Positions 1 to 16,500 of a DNA stretch of 64,000 nt are shown one piece after another. The DNA is taken from contig JAKZAN010000001.1 in the NCBI GenBank assembly GCA_023053545.1, forward strand, positions 5,662,565-5,726,564. The letters are read 5' to 3'. How positions within the stretch are numbered: the first letter of the stretch is position 1; every line of letters begins with the position of its first letter. This DNA is from Lepidurus packardi. Its lineage: Eukaryota > Arthropoda > Branchiopoda > Notostraca > Triopsidae. Position numbers and translations under genes: made by a program. The notes below the pieces were generated by a model. It had not been told where the DNA came from and did no database searches. It saw only the letters and a list, made by a program, of their open reading frames with translations.

Positions 1-150
1 GATCCTTTTATTGAAATGTTTATTTAAAAAGATCTTCTAAATGCAAAAAAAAGTATTTCAAAAGACTCCGGGACATAAGTTGGTGTTTTATTTCTTTAAT
101 GAGATGGATGACTTAATTAGTAGGTAATTAAAAACGATTATTTTCTATAG

Positions 151-4750
<4,600 letters not shown>

Positions 4751-5769
4751 AAGGAAAAGAAAACAGAATCACGTGGATGTAAATTTACTGTACAAAAATC
4801 TTGTCGACTGACGAAAGAAAGTTAAATGGAATAACGACATGCCCCTCCGATTCATGTTTTACCATAGAGCGAATTATGGGTAAGACTTTTGGGGAACGTG
4901 CAGCTACGCGGCTTGAAATACAAGCACCATTGCTTAAATGGGCTTTTTGAGTAGAGCGACATGAATGCGGAGAGTTGAGTGCTAGTTTGGGTGTCGTTTA
5001 GCACCATGGTAACAGAAGTTACTTTTGTTACAGCCAAGGTTAGACGTTTGACATTTGTTATGTTCAAGAGTTAAGGAGTAAGGGTTATTATCAATTGTTA
5101 AGGCTTTGAAGATTTTCGAATGAGTATGATAAAGTTAAAAAGTGCCTTGGGCCGTGCAAGGAAGCTGTCGGACATTGTTGTTCCTAGTATATATGTAGCT
5201 ATGATGAGAGTACAGATTCTTTGAGTTTGACAAGTTTTTTTTTAGAAGTGTTGATTGGAACTCGTTACGAGTATGCTGGCCGCTGCCTAAACACTTCAAT
5301 GATTAACATATTAATTATACTGTCTATATAAAATCCAAACTCAACGTCTCGCAAACCTGTACAATCAATCGTCCTTGCTTTTTCTGTTCCTTACGTTAAG
5401 GAAGGTAACATTTTTTAGATTTTTCTCTTTTTATAGTGAATTGGTTGGTGAAATTGGTTATGATTGGAGCTTTTGAGTGCAAAAATCCTTCATCTAGAAA
5501 AGTCCTTCCAACATAAAAGTGTGAATAAGGGGTCTGAAGTAGATTGAAGAGAGTGTTGAATGGTTCGTAAATATTGCCAGCGTTACGGAAACAAAAAAAC
5601 AAACATTTGAAGGTTGATTTGTAACAAACCTAGTTTTAACCACTTACAGTGACCTTCCGATCCTTCCTGTGACCTTACTGTGAAATGTGACTTACTTGCT
5701 TATTTGTTGTACCCAAAACGTTCCCCTAATATCTAGTTTAAAATTTCTTGTATGATCTGTAATTCTTTA

Positions 5770-5775
5770 AATAAA
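5770..5775 (+). terminator. Possible poly(A) signal of the PHLDB-like gene
   Basis: AATAAA about 1 kb after the PHLDB-like stop codon, followed by A- and T-rich sequence. It is the first clear canonical signal on this strand after the gene, which would give a 3' UTR of roughly 1 kb. This rests on motif and position only. Confidence 0.35.
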
Positions 5776-5779
5776 AGCA

Positions 5780-6271
5780 AAAAATTTTTATGTTTTTTTT
5801 ATCATTTTTTTGTGATATTTCAAAAAATCCGCTAAAAAATGGTGTGCCCTCCACAAAAAGGACGAATCCTATTGGGGAATTGGCCAAAAAGTGGGCGTGG
5901 CTCATTTTCGATCTGGGAAAGCGTTTTCAAGGCTTTTTTCCATAAGGAATAATGCTGTATCAGGGGGGTCCTTCAAAAATCGTGAACAATTGAGAGCCTC
6001 GCCCCTTTCCTTGTTCCAACTTCCCTGCTCGGTAACCTATCCCCGATATTCGAGCTCGTCATGGCGAAGCTTCTCAATTTCGAATATGGGTATAGGAACC
6101 TTGCCGGGAAGGCTTAAGGTACAGAGAAAGGGAGCCTTTTAATATTTCAAATTTTATCAAATTAAATTGCATCGAGTGGACTTCGAACTGAGGACATTTA
6201 TATTCCTAAGGCTTGCAGCATCCACTTGGTCATCCGCTACTTATGTTATATGTGTTGAAACTTTTATTTAG
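5780..6271. other. Intergenic, no supported gene
   Basis: AT-rich spacer between the PHLDB-like 3' end and the 5' LTR of the Ty3/gypsy element. A short open frame (5891-6142) has no recognisable motif and I do not call it a gene. Confidence 0.6.
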
Positions 6272-6515
6272 TTTAGCCAACCGACACCAAGAGGTGCGAG
6301 AGGCACAGCAATGGAGAAGCAGAGTGGAGGGGAGAGTCGAGTGGGACTATCGAAGACAACGGGAGCAATTGTGCGAGCGCGCGAGATTTTATAGTTGCAA
6401 ATACGAAAGTTAAAGTCCTTAGCCGAAGTTGCTTTCCCCTCCTTCATGTGCTTTGTATAATTAACTTATGTAATCTCCCCATTCTTAAACAGTGTAAATC
6501 GCAATTTACGCTACA
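6272..6515 (+). repeat. 5' LTR of the Ty3/gypsy element
   Basis: About 244 bp, matching the 3' LTR through the shared GAGTCGAGTGGGACTATCGA block and the shared end CAATTTACGCTACA. Its first bases are degraded relative to the 3' copy. It ends two bases before the primer-binding site. Confidence 0.85.
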
Positions 6516-6517
6516 TT

Positions 6518-6535
6518 TGGTGTCAGGAGTGGGAT
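6518..6535 (+). other. Primer-binding site, tRNA-Leu type
   Basis: TGGTGTCAGGAGTGGGAT lies 2 bp after the 5' LTR. It is complementary to a tRNA 3' end of the form ATCCCACTCCTGACACCA. Animal tRNA-Leu(CAA) ends in nearly this sequence, so minus-strand synthesis was probably primed by tRNA-Leu. The tRNA identity is recalled from family knowledge, not searched. Confidence 0.7.
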
Positions 6536-6824
6536 ATAACGTGTTAGTCGCGCCCAGTTGTGTAATTCGTGATTGTAAAGTGTAGTGTTGCAAAAAGTTA
6601 AGTTGGTTAGCTCCTCAAAATTGTTAAAATTCACAAAACTTCCATAAGATTTCTCCAAAATTTCATTGCTCCGTAATCCGGTGGCTCTTCATTTTTCATT
6701 ATTGCGTTGTGTGTCCAAAGAACAATTCAATGTTGACGATCCTACAATCCGTTTTCGAATTCCCTTTTTGCTTTTATCCCTGGATGGCAACGCGAAGCGG
6801 CCGGGATTACAACCAACCAAACAA

Positions 6825-8090
6825 ATGGACGTGGACGCTGTCGAAAGACTACTGGGAGCTGTTACGGATCGGCAGGCGGAAATTATGGAGCGCGAACGGC
6901 AAGCTTTCCAAGAGGAATTACAACATCAACATCAGGTATTTCTGGGCCTCCTTGAAGAACAAGCAGTACCAAGACTGATCATCGAGCAACCGCATGTTTT
7001 GTCGTCAACGAGTCTCGCAGCCATTCCACATTTCACTAGTGGACCAGCAGAGAATCTCCATTCCTGGTTGGACGTTGAGCATGTGTGGGTACGGTAGAAG
7101 ATTGGAGCTCGGAAGAACGCCTGAGAGCTGCCCTATCTAAAATAGCCGATACTGTCTATCTTTGGCATGCGGCTAAGGGAGTGGACCACGTCACATGGGA
7201 CACATGGAGGACACAGCTGATCGGCGCCTTTGGGCGGACGCTGACGTTGGAAGAATGGGGCCGAATGGTGGAAGCACGTTTCTGTCGCTTATGTGCGAGC
7301 AATGTCGCTGTGAGTCTTACTTCTACTTCCCGAGTATTACTACCACTCTACGCTGATTACCAACGTCCTAGTATAAAAGCTGCTCTGCTTCTCTATTTCT
7401 CTCGCTCTCGAGGTCTCCAGGACCCAAAACGAAGCTTTCTGTGTAGTTTGTGTCGCTTATTTCCGGTAGCTCTCCCGGAGACTGAGCAGGTGAAGAGGCT
7501 GGCTTGGGGATTGCTCCGCCCGGAAGTAGCTGCCGCAATGATGCCTGGAGCACCAGCTGCTGTGGACACATTCATTACTCAAGTTGCCTATGTTGAGCAG
7601 GGGACGGGGAGTGCAGGAAATGCTGCCCCGGTAGCTGCGTTAACTACTGAGGCGCCAGTTTATCTCAACGCTATCCCAACGCAGATTAGACAACAACCGC
7701 AGGGAGCCGCCCCGATCTTTGAACCATCCAGCCATGCCCAGCCCTTGATCAGGTCCTGGAAAAACTACTAAATCGGCTTATGAACATAGAAGAGCGTTTG
7801 GAAACTAACCAGGACACGAGAAGAAGTACTTGCCCTTCCTACGAAGTACGTCCGGCTCCACAGCCAGCTCCAGTAGTTCCCCGAGAAAGATACAGTGAAT
7901 GCTATAACTGCGTCGGCCAAGGACACCTGGCCAGTGAATGCCCGCAACCCCAGCGCCGACGACTAGGTGCTTGTTACACATGCCAAGAAGAGAGGCACAA
8001 GTCGCGCGAATGCCCACAACGTGCTGTTTCGGAAACGGGGAAGCCGGTCCGCGGGACCAGGTCCGGCACACCCAGTAGTAAGTTTAACGA
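6825..8090 (+). pseudogene. Ty3/gypsy gag remnant with two CCHC knuckles
   Basis: Gag-like sequence starting at the ATG at 6825 (MDVDAVERLLGAV) and continuing across at least two frameshifts: one near 7090 and one near 7770. The last section has two nucleocapsid zinc knuckles of CX2CX4HX4C type, CYNCVGQGHLASEC (from about 7900) and CYTCQEERHKSREC (from about 7972). Gag would form the virus-like particle and package RNA; this copy cannot make an intact Gag. Confidence 0.85.
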
Positions 8091-8101
8091 CAGAAAAAGG
8101 A

Positions 8102-10830
8102 CAGTTACCCTTATTCAGGTGACTGTTCCTCCTATTGGTGGACGTGACGCACTCATAGACACTTGAGTGTGTGTCAGTGTCATTCGAGCGGACGCGGCGA
8201 GATCTCTGGCAAGCGACATGATGCCGACCAATGGAGTAGACCGACGTAGCGTCGTAGTGTACGTAGCGTCGATGAAAGTTTGGTACGTCCCTTGGAGATG
8301 GTGCAACTTACGATTAAATTTCAAGATTCGGAAGTACAATTGGACAGCGTAGATAGAGTCATCTCCTTTTCAGTTAATTTTGGGTATGGACTGGATCACC
8401 AAGAGTAAAGTATCCCTGTGTCCCGAGGGTAACGGTGGGATGGAGATCACGGTGGGGGATGGTCGAGCAGAGGCCAAACCGAGTGATGATGACGAGCACC
8501 GTCCAGAGATGACGCCACTGCGGCATGGTGGAGCAGTGGATGTCACGAGAAGGGAGTCGGACCATGGGGAAACTGTGGCACGGCAGATGAGGGAGATCGA
8601 CATGCTCGACCGAGAAGCTCCCAAAACCAATAGTACATTAACCGTCGTGGAGGTTGTCAACATTGCTCCTGGTACGCTAGTGTTTGTCGAAGCAAAGGTA
8701 CTGGGAGCAGCTTCAGACACTATCAGTACTCCGACGACATTGTGTGGCAAACCTGGTAAAGAATGGATTAGTCCAGCGTCACTAATCCAGCAGATTCATT
8801 TTCTCGGACACCTGGTTGATCGAGATGGAATTCGGCCCAACCCCGAGAAACTTCAAGGTATCCGCGAGTTCGCAGTACCCACCGACATCCGAAAACTTAG
8901 GGAGTTCTTGGGGATGACAGGTTATTACCGACGATTCATAGCAGGTTTTTCACACCTTGCCAGTCAGCTGTATGCACTCCTTAAAAAGGTCGTCGTTGGT
9001 CATGGGGATCAGCAGAGACCACTGCCTTCGAAGACTAAGGATGAGGCTGTCATCTTCTCCCATTCTCCAACACATTTTAGATGACCTGAATTGTGAGCTT
9101 CACACAGACGCCAGTTATGGTTGGCTTGGCGCACCGCTTATTCAGGACGGAACGACAGAATAGACAGAACGACAGAAAGGACGGAACGACAGAATAAACC
9201 GTGGCGTTCATCAGCCGAAGATTGAACGACCCTGAGAGCCGTTATCACAGCAACGACTTAGAAATGTTGGCTGTTATTTGGTCGATTGAGAAGCTCCGCC
9301 ATTATGTTTATGGACGCTCATTCCTTGTTGTCACGGATAATACTGCCGTCGCATGGCTCCACACCAAACAAGTAACGAACGCAAAGTTTTGCCTCTAGAT
9401 TATGAGTCTTCTCGAGCACGACATTAAAATTCGTGCATCGCAAGGGGAAGGCTAACGTCGTTGCTAACGCTCTGTCGCGGAATTCCATGGGAGTTCCTGA
9501 AGAAATTGATGCACCGGGTGAAATGTACATACATGTACTGATTGATACCAATTACAATCACCAGAACTTCGTGCTCCAACAATTCGCTGACGAAATCCTA
9601 GCCAAAGTCATCTCTGTATTGGAGAATTGCGAGGGAGGTGAGGCTCATGGGCTACAGCCAGAGAAGAATTTCTGCATCGTAAATGGAGGGCTGCATTGCC
9701 GAAATGATGGAAGGGGCAGAAAACTTCTACTGGTGGTTCCCCGCTCACTCAGACGACAGGTGCTAGAGACTTGTCATGCAGGATCATCGGGTGAGCATCT
9801 TGGAATAACGAAGACGCTGGTCAGGCTTCAAGAACGTTTCTGGTGGAGGAAATTTGCACGGCATGTTCAGACATTTGTTGGTGGATGTGGTCATTGCCAG
9901 AGATTCAAACAGCCTCCCGGTAGACCTTGGGATAACATCAGCCAATACCTCCGACGGGCAAGCCTTTCGCCATGCTCGGGATTGACCATGTGGGTTCACT
10001 TCCACTTACGTCACGGGGGAAAAGGCACATTTTGGTATGTGTAGACTATGCGACTCGCTAAGTAGAGGCTAAAGTAGTCCGATACCTCTGCTAAAGAAGT
10101 CTACAACTTCCTGGAAAGCCGTTTCATGTGGCGACACTCTACACCGGAGAAAATTGTGACCGATCGTGGTTCTGGGTTCTTTGCGCAATTTTTGGAAGAG
10201 GTGCTGGAAAAATTGGGAGTGGTGCATGTGATGGCAGCAAACAGCCACCCACAGATGAACGGATTACGCGAAAGAGTAAACCGGACCTTAAAAGAGGTAC
10301 TTGTTGCCTACCTGGACGACGAAGCGGTCAGTTGGGATTCAATTGTTAAGGAAGGCTGTTTTCTCCAAAAATACTGCTCGCCAAGAGACGACAGGTTTCG
10401 CTCCCTTTGAACTAGTCTATGGACGTTTCCCGAAGTTGCCAGAAGAAAACACTTATCCGTGGCCAGAAGAGGCGCCCGAATCCTAAGAAGAATTCTTAGA
10501 CCGGGTAGAATGTAGCCGACGACTTGCAGGAGACCAAATCCGCAAAAAACAGTTGAAACCGAAACAGAATCATGACAGTTATAGATGAGACGACTTGTCT
10601 TTCAAGACCGGAGACTTGGTATGGGTACGACGTATTATACGGCGAGTAGGAAAACCCCAGAAGTTCGAACCAAAGTACATCGACCCTTTTGAAATCACAT
10701 AAAAAGTTACTCCGGTAACCTATCGCGTATCCAATCCCCCTGGTCTACATACCCGAAAGATGTGGCTTGTATTTCCAACCCATATCTCGCAACTAAAGCT
10801 TAACCGAGAAGTATATTACAGCGATGACAG
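8102..10830 (+). pseudogene. Ty3/gypsy pol remnant (PR, RT thumb, RNase H, IN)
   Basis: In order: a protease trace (DALIDT then a TGA where the active-site Gly should be, near 8163), then the RT connection region from about 8795 (HFLGHLVDRDGI, FLGMTGYYRRFI). The RT palm, including its catalytic DD, is absent, deleted near 8740-8780. RNase H follows from about 9090 (LHTDASYGW, SNDLEMLAVIWSIEKLRHYVYG, LVVTDNTAVAWL). Integrase shows the HHCC zinc motif (HLGITKTL to CGHCQRFK, about 9795-9910), the DDE core (KIVTDRGSGFF, about 10150, to NSHPQMNGLRERVNRTLKE) and a C-terminal GPY/F-like segment to about 10800. Many stops and frameshifts. Confidence 0.88.
9145..9196 (+). repeat. Three-unit tandem repeat inside RNase H remnant
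   Basis: Units GGACGGAACGACAGAATA, GACAGAACGACAGAAA and a second perfect copy of the first, in tandem. They lie between the RNase H segment with the first catalytic Asp and the segment with the Glu. They interrupt the reading frame, so this is likely replication slippage after the element died. Confidence 0.75.
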
Positions 10831-11180
10831 TGAAAGCCCGAAAGGTGATGCCGATGAAGAGATTGCGAGGATGATGTTCAGTTTCAGAGGATGAGGCGAC
10901 GAAGTTGGAAGAAGAGCAATCAACAGTCCTGGAAGATATGGGGGGAAATGAAGTTCAGAGAAGTCGTTATTCACGGCGAATCGTTAGGATTCCCGACAAA
11001 CTGCCTGACAAATGCAAATTTTAGAAAATACTTATGATTTCGTACTCGTTTTATTTACCTGTCAGTTCCTTAAATTATCTGTGATTATTTGGATGACTTT
11101 ACGTATGAAAAATTATTTAATGTGAAAACAAATGTAAAGAGACCACTCGAGGACGAGTGGATTGGTCAGGAAGGACCGAG

Positions 11181-11422
11181 TGTAGCGAACCGACAGCAGG
11201 CAGTGCTAGAGGCATCGCAAGGGCGGAGAGGAGAGGAGAGTCGAGTGGGACTATCGAAGACGACGAGAGCAATTGTGCCAGCGCGCAAGATTTGATAGTT
11301 GCAAATACGAAAGTTAAAGTCCTTAGCCAAAAGTTACTTTTCCTTCTTTCGTTCGTGCTTTGTATAATTAACTTATGTAATCTCCCCATTCTTAAATAGT
11401 GTAAGTCGCAATTTACGCTACA
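11181..11422 (+). repeat. 3' LTR of the Ty3/gypsy element
   Basis: 242 bp bounded by the perfect 7-bp inverted repeat TGTAGCG/CGCTACA and preceded by a short purine-rich stretch. It pairs with 6272-6515. Confidence 0.88.
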
Positions 11423-12287
11423 ATATACATAATACAAACTAAGCAGCTGTACTGTGTATGTGCGTTGCATCTATCTTTTGTTCGATTTATAAAAATATGA
11501 CGGTTCGCCTATAGCCATACCTTCTATTCTCTAGACGTTCGCCTTATTGTATTGTATTTTTTCGTACAAAAAAAATATTTGTTGCACTAGTGCAACAAAA
11601 AACCCTTCATTTTTGAGTCAAAAATCATTCAAAATAATTACAAGGCCACGTGTTTGCTTTAAATTATTTTTATTGAAATCTTACATACAGTACAGTTTTT
11701 CAAAGGAAAATTTATGGTCGTTATGAACCGCACATTTAACAGTCAGTAACGTCTAATTAGTTACATCATGAAGTCAAAGCAGAAACGCCACTAAATAGCG
11801 TAGCTTGCGATGCAATTTTCCAAGATGGCGGCCAAAGGAAATTCTGAAATATGCAATGACAGAACTTTCAAAACGACGTTTCGTTCAAGGGTGAAACAAT
11901 GTGCTCGATCTTCCCAGTAAAGACGCAATATAGGTACCAGGAAACTTGACACCAATAACTCGAAGCCCAATTTCCGACCGGAAGAAATGTTGCTAAATAT
12001 AGGGGTTCCCGTGTAGGTCAGTACTTGGAAGGTTAGATCGCGGAAGGTCGTTTTAAAACGATTGTTTTTCTCGTATGAATATGCTAAACTACACGGCGTG
12101 GCCTTGCCTTATTCTCCACTTCATTTGTGCAACGCATTCTTTGCCCTTGCACCCACATTAGGTGAGAAATTAAGTCGCTACTGCAGTGGGGAAATTTACC
12201 GTCTGAAAATTTTCGCTTCCGAAACAGCCACAGGTAAGGGAGAAGCTATAGTCCAACTCAATTCAAGGATGTAGCCGACGACAGGGC
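11423..12287. other. Spacer upstream of the protease gene
   Basis: No gene supported. It contains a YY1-consensus-like site (CAAGATGGCGGCC, 11821-11833) and otherwise AT-rich sequence. A short open frame at 12062-12274 shows no motif. Confidence 0.5.
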
Positions 12288-12295
12288 TTTAAATA
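12288..12295 (+). promoter_or_regulatory. Possible TATA-like box of the protease gene
   Basis: TTTAAATA lies about 100 bp before the protease ATG, with an initiator-like TCACTT about 35 bp downstream (near 12321). Spacing is plausible for a core promoter. Motif evidence only. Confidence 0.3.
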
Positions 12296-12386
12296 CCGAA
12301 CCCTGAGGCAATCCAAGGCATCACTTGCAATCTGCCAGTGGAACAAAGCTTCTCTGCTCTTCCCGAATCGTGTTCCGTTTTAGAAA

Positions 12387-13491
12387 ATGAAAATGAATGT
12401 AATCTTCTTAGCAAGTGTATGCCTCCTCATCACTACTTCTTGCGGCATTTCCTTCACCAATTGTAAGTACCCTTTCCAACTAGTTTCCATTAAAAGAAAG
12501 AAACTCACCTATGTATTTCTAGTGGCCGATTCCGACTGTGGTATTATTTCTAAAACTGGAAGGATTGTCAATGGAGTCGATGCGTCGGAAGGCGAATTTC
12601 CATGGACTGTTTCCTTAAAGCTGCGAGGAATTCACTACTGCGGAGGAGCTTTGATCCACTCCCGATGGGTACTTACAGCCGCTCATTGCTTGTACAAGTA
12701 CGTAACAATTTTATAAAATAACCAATAATGATGCCTTCTATCCTAAAATACATTGATTTCTGTCTCGTAGGCGAGAATCGAGTCTCTTTCAAGTCACAGT
12801 AGCTGAACATGATTTAACCGGCAATTCCAAAGGATCGCTTTCATCTAAAGAGCACATTGGCATCAGTAAAGTAGTGCTGCACCCTGAGTACGTATACCGC
12901 CAAGTGAAAAACGACATCGCCCTCTTGAAACTCGAAAAAGACGTGCAATGGGGTACATACGTAAGACCTGCCTGTTTACCCACTACCGACGAAGGTATCG
13001 TGAACCGCACTGCTACCGTCGCAGGTTGGGGATACTTGGACGAATTCGGGAAGGGTAAACTATACGTCCTTTTTCCTAGCTCTTTCTTATCCACATTTAT
13101 CTAAATTCCAGGTGGCGTTCCCGCTAAGATTCTTCAAAAGGTGGATGTTCCAGTGATCTCTAACGAAGTTTGTCAAAGCTGGTTCAAGGATCAAGGCAAG
13201 ACAATAACCATCGTGGACTCGGCAATCTGCGCTGGTTTCCAAGCGGGAGGCAAAGATGCTTGCCAGGTAAAATCTTCACTTAAAACGAAACTTTGAAAAC
13301 AAAACCTGAAAAATCTTCAAAATATAAAACAGGCTGACAGCGGTGGTCCTTTGATGGTTAAGGAAGGTAACAAGCACGTGTTGATCGGAGTGGTCGCAGC
13401 AGGTATCGGATGTGCCCGACCAAGTTTGCCCGGATTGTACACTCGCGTTACTAGTCACATTAACTGGATTCGTAACAATATCAAAGAATAA
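12387..13491 (+). CDS. Trypsin-like serine protease (S1), secreted zymogen
   Basis: Complete five-exon gene: 12387-12462, 12523-12697, 12771-13054, 13112-13266, 13333-13491; 282 residues. Residues 1-19 form a signal peptide. Cleavage at R39|IVNG would release the mature chain. The triad is present: His in LTAAHC, Asp in NDIALLKL, Ser in DSGGP. Asp at the S1 pocket position (DACQ, chymotrypsin number 189) predicts cleavage after Arg or Lys. No clip or other extra domain is seen. Oddity: the oxyanion-hole Gly before the DSGG motif (number 193) is Ala (CQADSGGP). The codon is GCT directly after a clean splice acceptor, so it is not a mis-splice. Role could be digestive or haemolymph; the sequence does not decide. 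Confidence 0.93.
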
Positions 13492-13541
13492 CTTACCTAG
13501 ATCCATCCCAAAGTCTTATGTACAGTACTTTTTTGGTAGCA

Positions 13542-13547
13542 AATAAA
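13542..13547 (+). terminator. Poly(A) signal of the protease gene
   Basis: AATAAA 51 bp after the stop codon at 13491. The transcript end therefore lies within a few tens of bases of the NUP188 stop codon on the other strand (13581). Confidence 0.75.
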
Positions 13548-13580
13548 ATTTTGTATCGATACAAGGTCAGAAATTTGAAC

Positions 13581-16500
13581 TCATTTGAAGATGCGTTCTA
13601 CCAAATGAGTCATTACTTTGAAAAATGTACGATCAATTCCTCCCACTACACCTTTCTGCGAGCGTTTCACCGTTTCCATCAAAGCGCCCTAAAATAACGC
13701 AAAAACTATCATATTTAATTATAAACAAAAATAAGAATAATATAGAAAATATACGAAAATAAAGTTAATAAATTACAAAATTGAACCAAAACTCTTACTA
13801 ATTCAGTTCCTAATTCCCTGCGCAGTTGCGGCTTGACATGGGAGGATAACTGGGGGTCTAGTAAGTACAATACAGCTTGAGAAAGCAGTAATGCTGAGGA
13901 CTGCTCCAATACCAACTGCAAATGGATCGTTTCTTCCGGGCTCCTCGTCTCCTGTGGTATTACAATAATAATAATAATATACTTCTCATCAAAGCCGGAA
14001 TTTTTCAAATTTGTTACTTTGTTCAGGAGCATCTTTAGGGCCAACCCGGCTGCAGTGCTTAGAGTGCCAAAAGTGAGGCAGATATCTTGAGCAGGTTCGA
14101 TTGATGGCGTAGAAAAGGAAGGTTCTACTATTCGCTCCCATTTGGTCACGTCCAGGCTTTCGTAGCTCAGTAAATCGCTTATGGAAGGGCTACATGTGTA
14201 AACGACCTTCAAACCCAGGACTAAGAGCTGAATCAACCTTTGAAAGAACCAGAACCAGTTTTTGGTAAAGAATCAGGTACGGAAAAGAAAACTCGGGTTA
14301 CTTTCGTTGCGTTTCGAGAAATACTGGACTTCTTAATGGAATTCCTTCCTCTTCTTTGCCCATGCGCTCTTTTAAAGACCAGAGATTGGACTGCTGACCT
14401 AACACGTGCTTTGGATGAGCATTTTTCTCAAGAACTATCTGAAGAAAGCCTGGGCGAATCAAGTACGACGCTGCGCAGTGGATTACAACGCTAACAGTAC
14501 GCTAAAAAGAAAAAAAACTGGGTTCAAAGAAAGCAAAACTCGACGTTAATAAGAATCTACCATCGAGATTTGTAAGGAACTGGGATGCTGGAGTCTCCAA
14601 GTTTGATCGTACTTGAGCATTTCGCTCAACAAGCATAAAAACACTTGCGCTAGGTGCAGATCATCAGGGTGGAATGCTTCTTGCACTTTGAGGACAATGC
14701 GAATCAGTTTTGTTTCATTGACGCTTATAAAATTCAACGCTTCATCCCAAAAGAACTGCTTTTCTTGACGTAAAAGCTCATGACAAAACAAGGTCATAGA
14801 TTTGTATACTTCTCGCCATGCGTGATCGTTAACAACCTGTTCAAAAATATAATAAAAAGAGTTTAAAACCTCGTAATGTAAATATAACTCACGCTGTCTG
14901 GTAAGGCTGCCAAAGGAAGCCATAGGCACACGCCCAGGCCAGCTGAACCTAGAATTTTTGCTGCCATTGGTCCTCTTACCAATGCTACATAAAAGCTCAT
15001 CATTGACTGAACTAACTCAGGTGCTCTTCCCAACTGTTTCAGTAGAAAGCACAAATAAAAAGTTGAAATTTGATAATAGAATGTTACTTGTAACGCTGTT
15101 TCCGTTAAGACCAGGGTGTTTTGAAGAATGTATCTCTCCTGCAGCTTTGGCAGCCAACTTGATTCATCACGGAATTTACTCAGGGCTGAAACAAAATTCC
15201 AGAAACATGTCAACGCTAAACACGTGATGTTCAAATCGGCGTGATGCGGTATAGGATGAACGAGCAAATCTTGCGCAGGTAAAAGACACTGCTGCAAACT
15301 GGTGCTCAAAGGATCCGCCCATAGCTCTAATGCTGTAATATTCTCCAAACCTAAACGTAAACAAAAAAAATTAAACAATTTTTGTTAATCTTTATAATAT
15401 TTTTTTAAATTTCCGAAATTACGCAATTTCCCCTTAATGTTCTTTAACACGAGCACGAAGATGGTCCACAATGCTGCTTGGATGCGCAGAGGATACTCCG
15501 TAAAGTTATCACAACTTAGCTCCAAAACGGTAACAATACCTTCCAACCAATTCTGGACATTATCGATAGCATCAGTGCTGAAAATAAGACACATATAAAA
15601 GTTAGCCAGTACGTAAAATCATAAACTTTAAAAAGTTAAACTTTATTATTATTACTTGTTAATTATTTTTTTTTATTTATTTATGTATTATGTTATTATT
15701 AAACTTTATTTTTTGTTAAGAGCGCAGAAAATTAGGCAAAACTTTTAGACGAGACTACTACCTTTCGAAGGATTTGAGCAGGAGTACATAAAGCTCAGAC
15801 AAGCTGGTTAGTACTCCAGTGAAACTACCCGGGCTTAGTCGTTCTTGAACAGCTTGGAGAACATCGTTAGCTAACGACTGTTTAATGCTGACCGGGAGGG
15901 AGCAAGGCACGTTATTGGCTGCTAAAACAGCAATCAAGTCTCTCCAGCCAGCTAAGAGTAGTACAGCCGTGGGAGACTTATCAGATTGCGAGGCAACTTG
16001 TGTGACATTCGCATCAAAGGCTACTGCCAAAGGCAAGGAATCCATTACTTTCTACAAAACCAAGAACGTGACAATTTTGATATCAAAACAGAATGAAAGT
16101 GATCTACTTTCGACCAGGTTGTTAAGCGAGTCGAGCTGGGTGAAAGCCAATCTTGTAGGAACTTCTGCAACGACTCGTCCAATGCATCAGACGAGTAGTA
16201 CAATTCAATCGCGATGACCATGAAGGCAAAGGCTGCTGTTCGCAGACCTCCATCCGTCTTTGGCGGCTGGGAAGAGAACATCTGGCAAAACAGTTCCCAA
16301 AACCGTCTGTTAGCCAAGTATTGCACAGCTTGGGTGCAGCGTTGGTGCCATAAGGCATGCGCTACCTCTACTGCAGCGCATTTAAGCAGCTCGTTATCCT
16401 GAAAATTCGAAAACTAATTCTGGTAAAAGCCTTTTAAGATGGATTTCCAAGTTCAAACCTGCTGGAAGAACTGCAAAATGAGATCTAGAAAGACAACAGC

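Larger units (their letters stand above)
6272..11422 (+). mobile_element. Dead Ty3/gypsy LTR retrotransposon
   Basis: Two related LTRs (6272-6515, 11181-11422) flank gag- and pol-derived sequence in the order gag, protease, RT remnant, RNase H, integrase, which is the Ty3/gypsy order. The 3' LTR has a 7-bp terminal inverted repeat (TGTAGCG/CGCTACA). The 5' LTR start has mutated to TTTAGCC. The LTRs differ by many substitutions and small indels, so the insertion is old. Gag is split over three frames, the protease carries a stop at its active-site Gly position, and the catalytic core of RT is deleted. It cannot be autonomous. I found no target-site duplication: the bases outside the two LTRs do not match. 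Confidence 0.93.
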
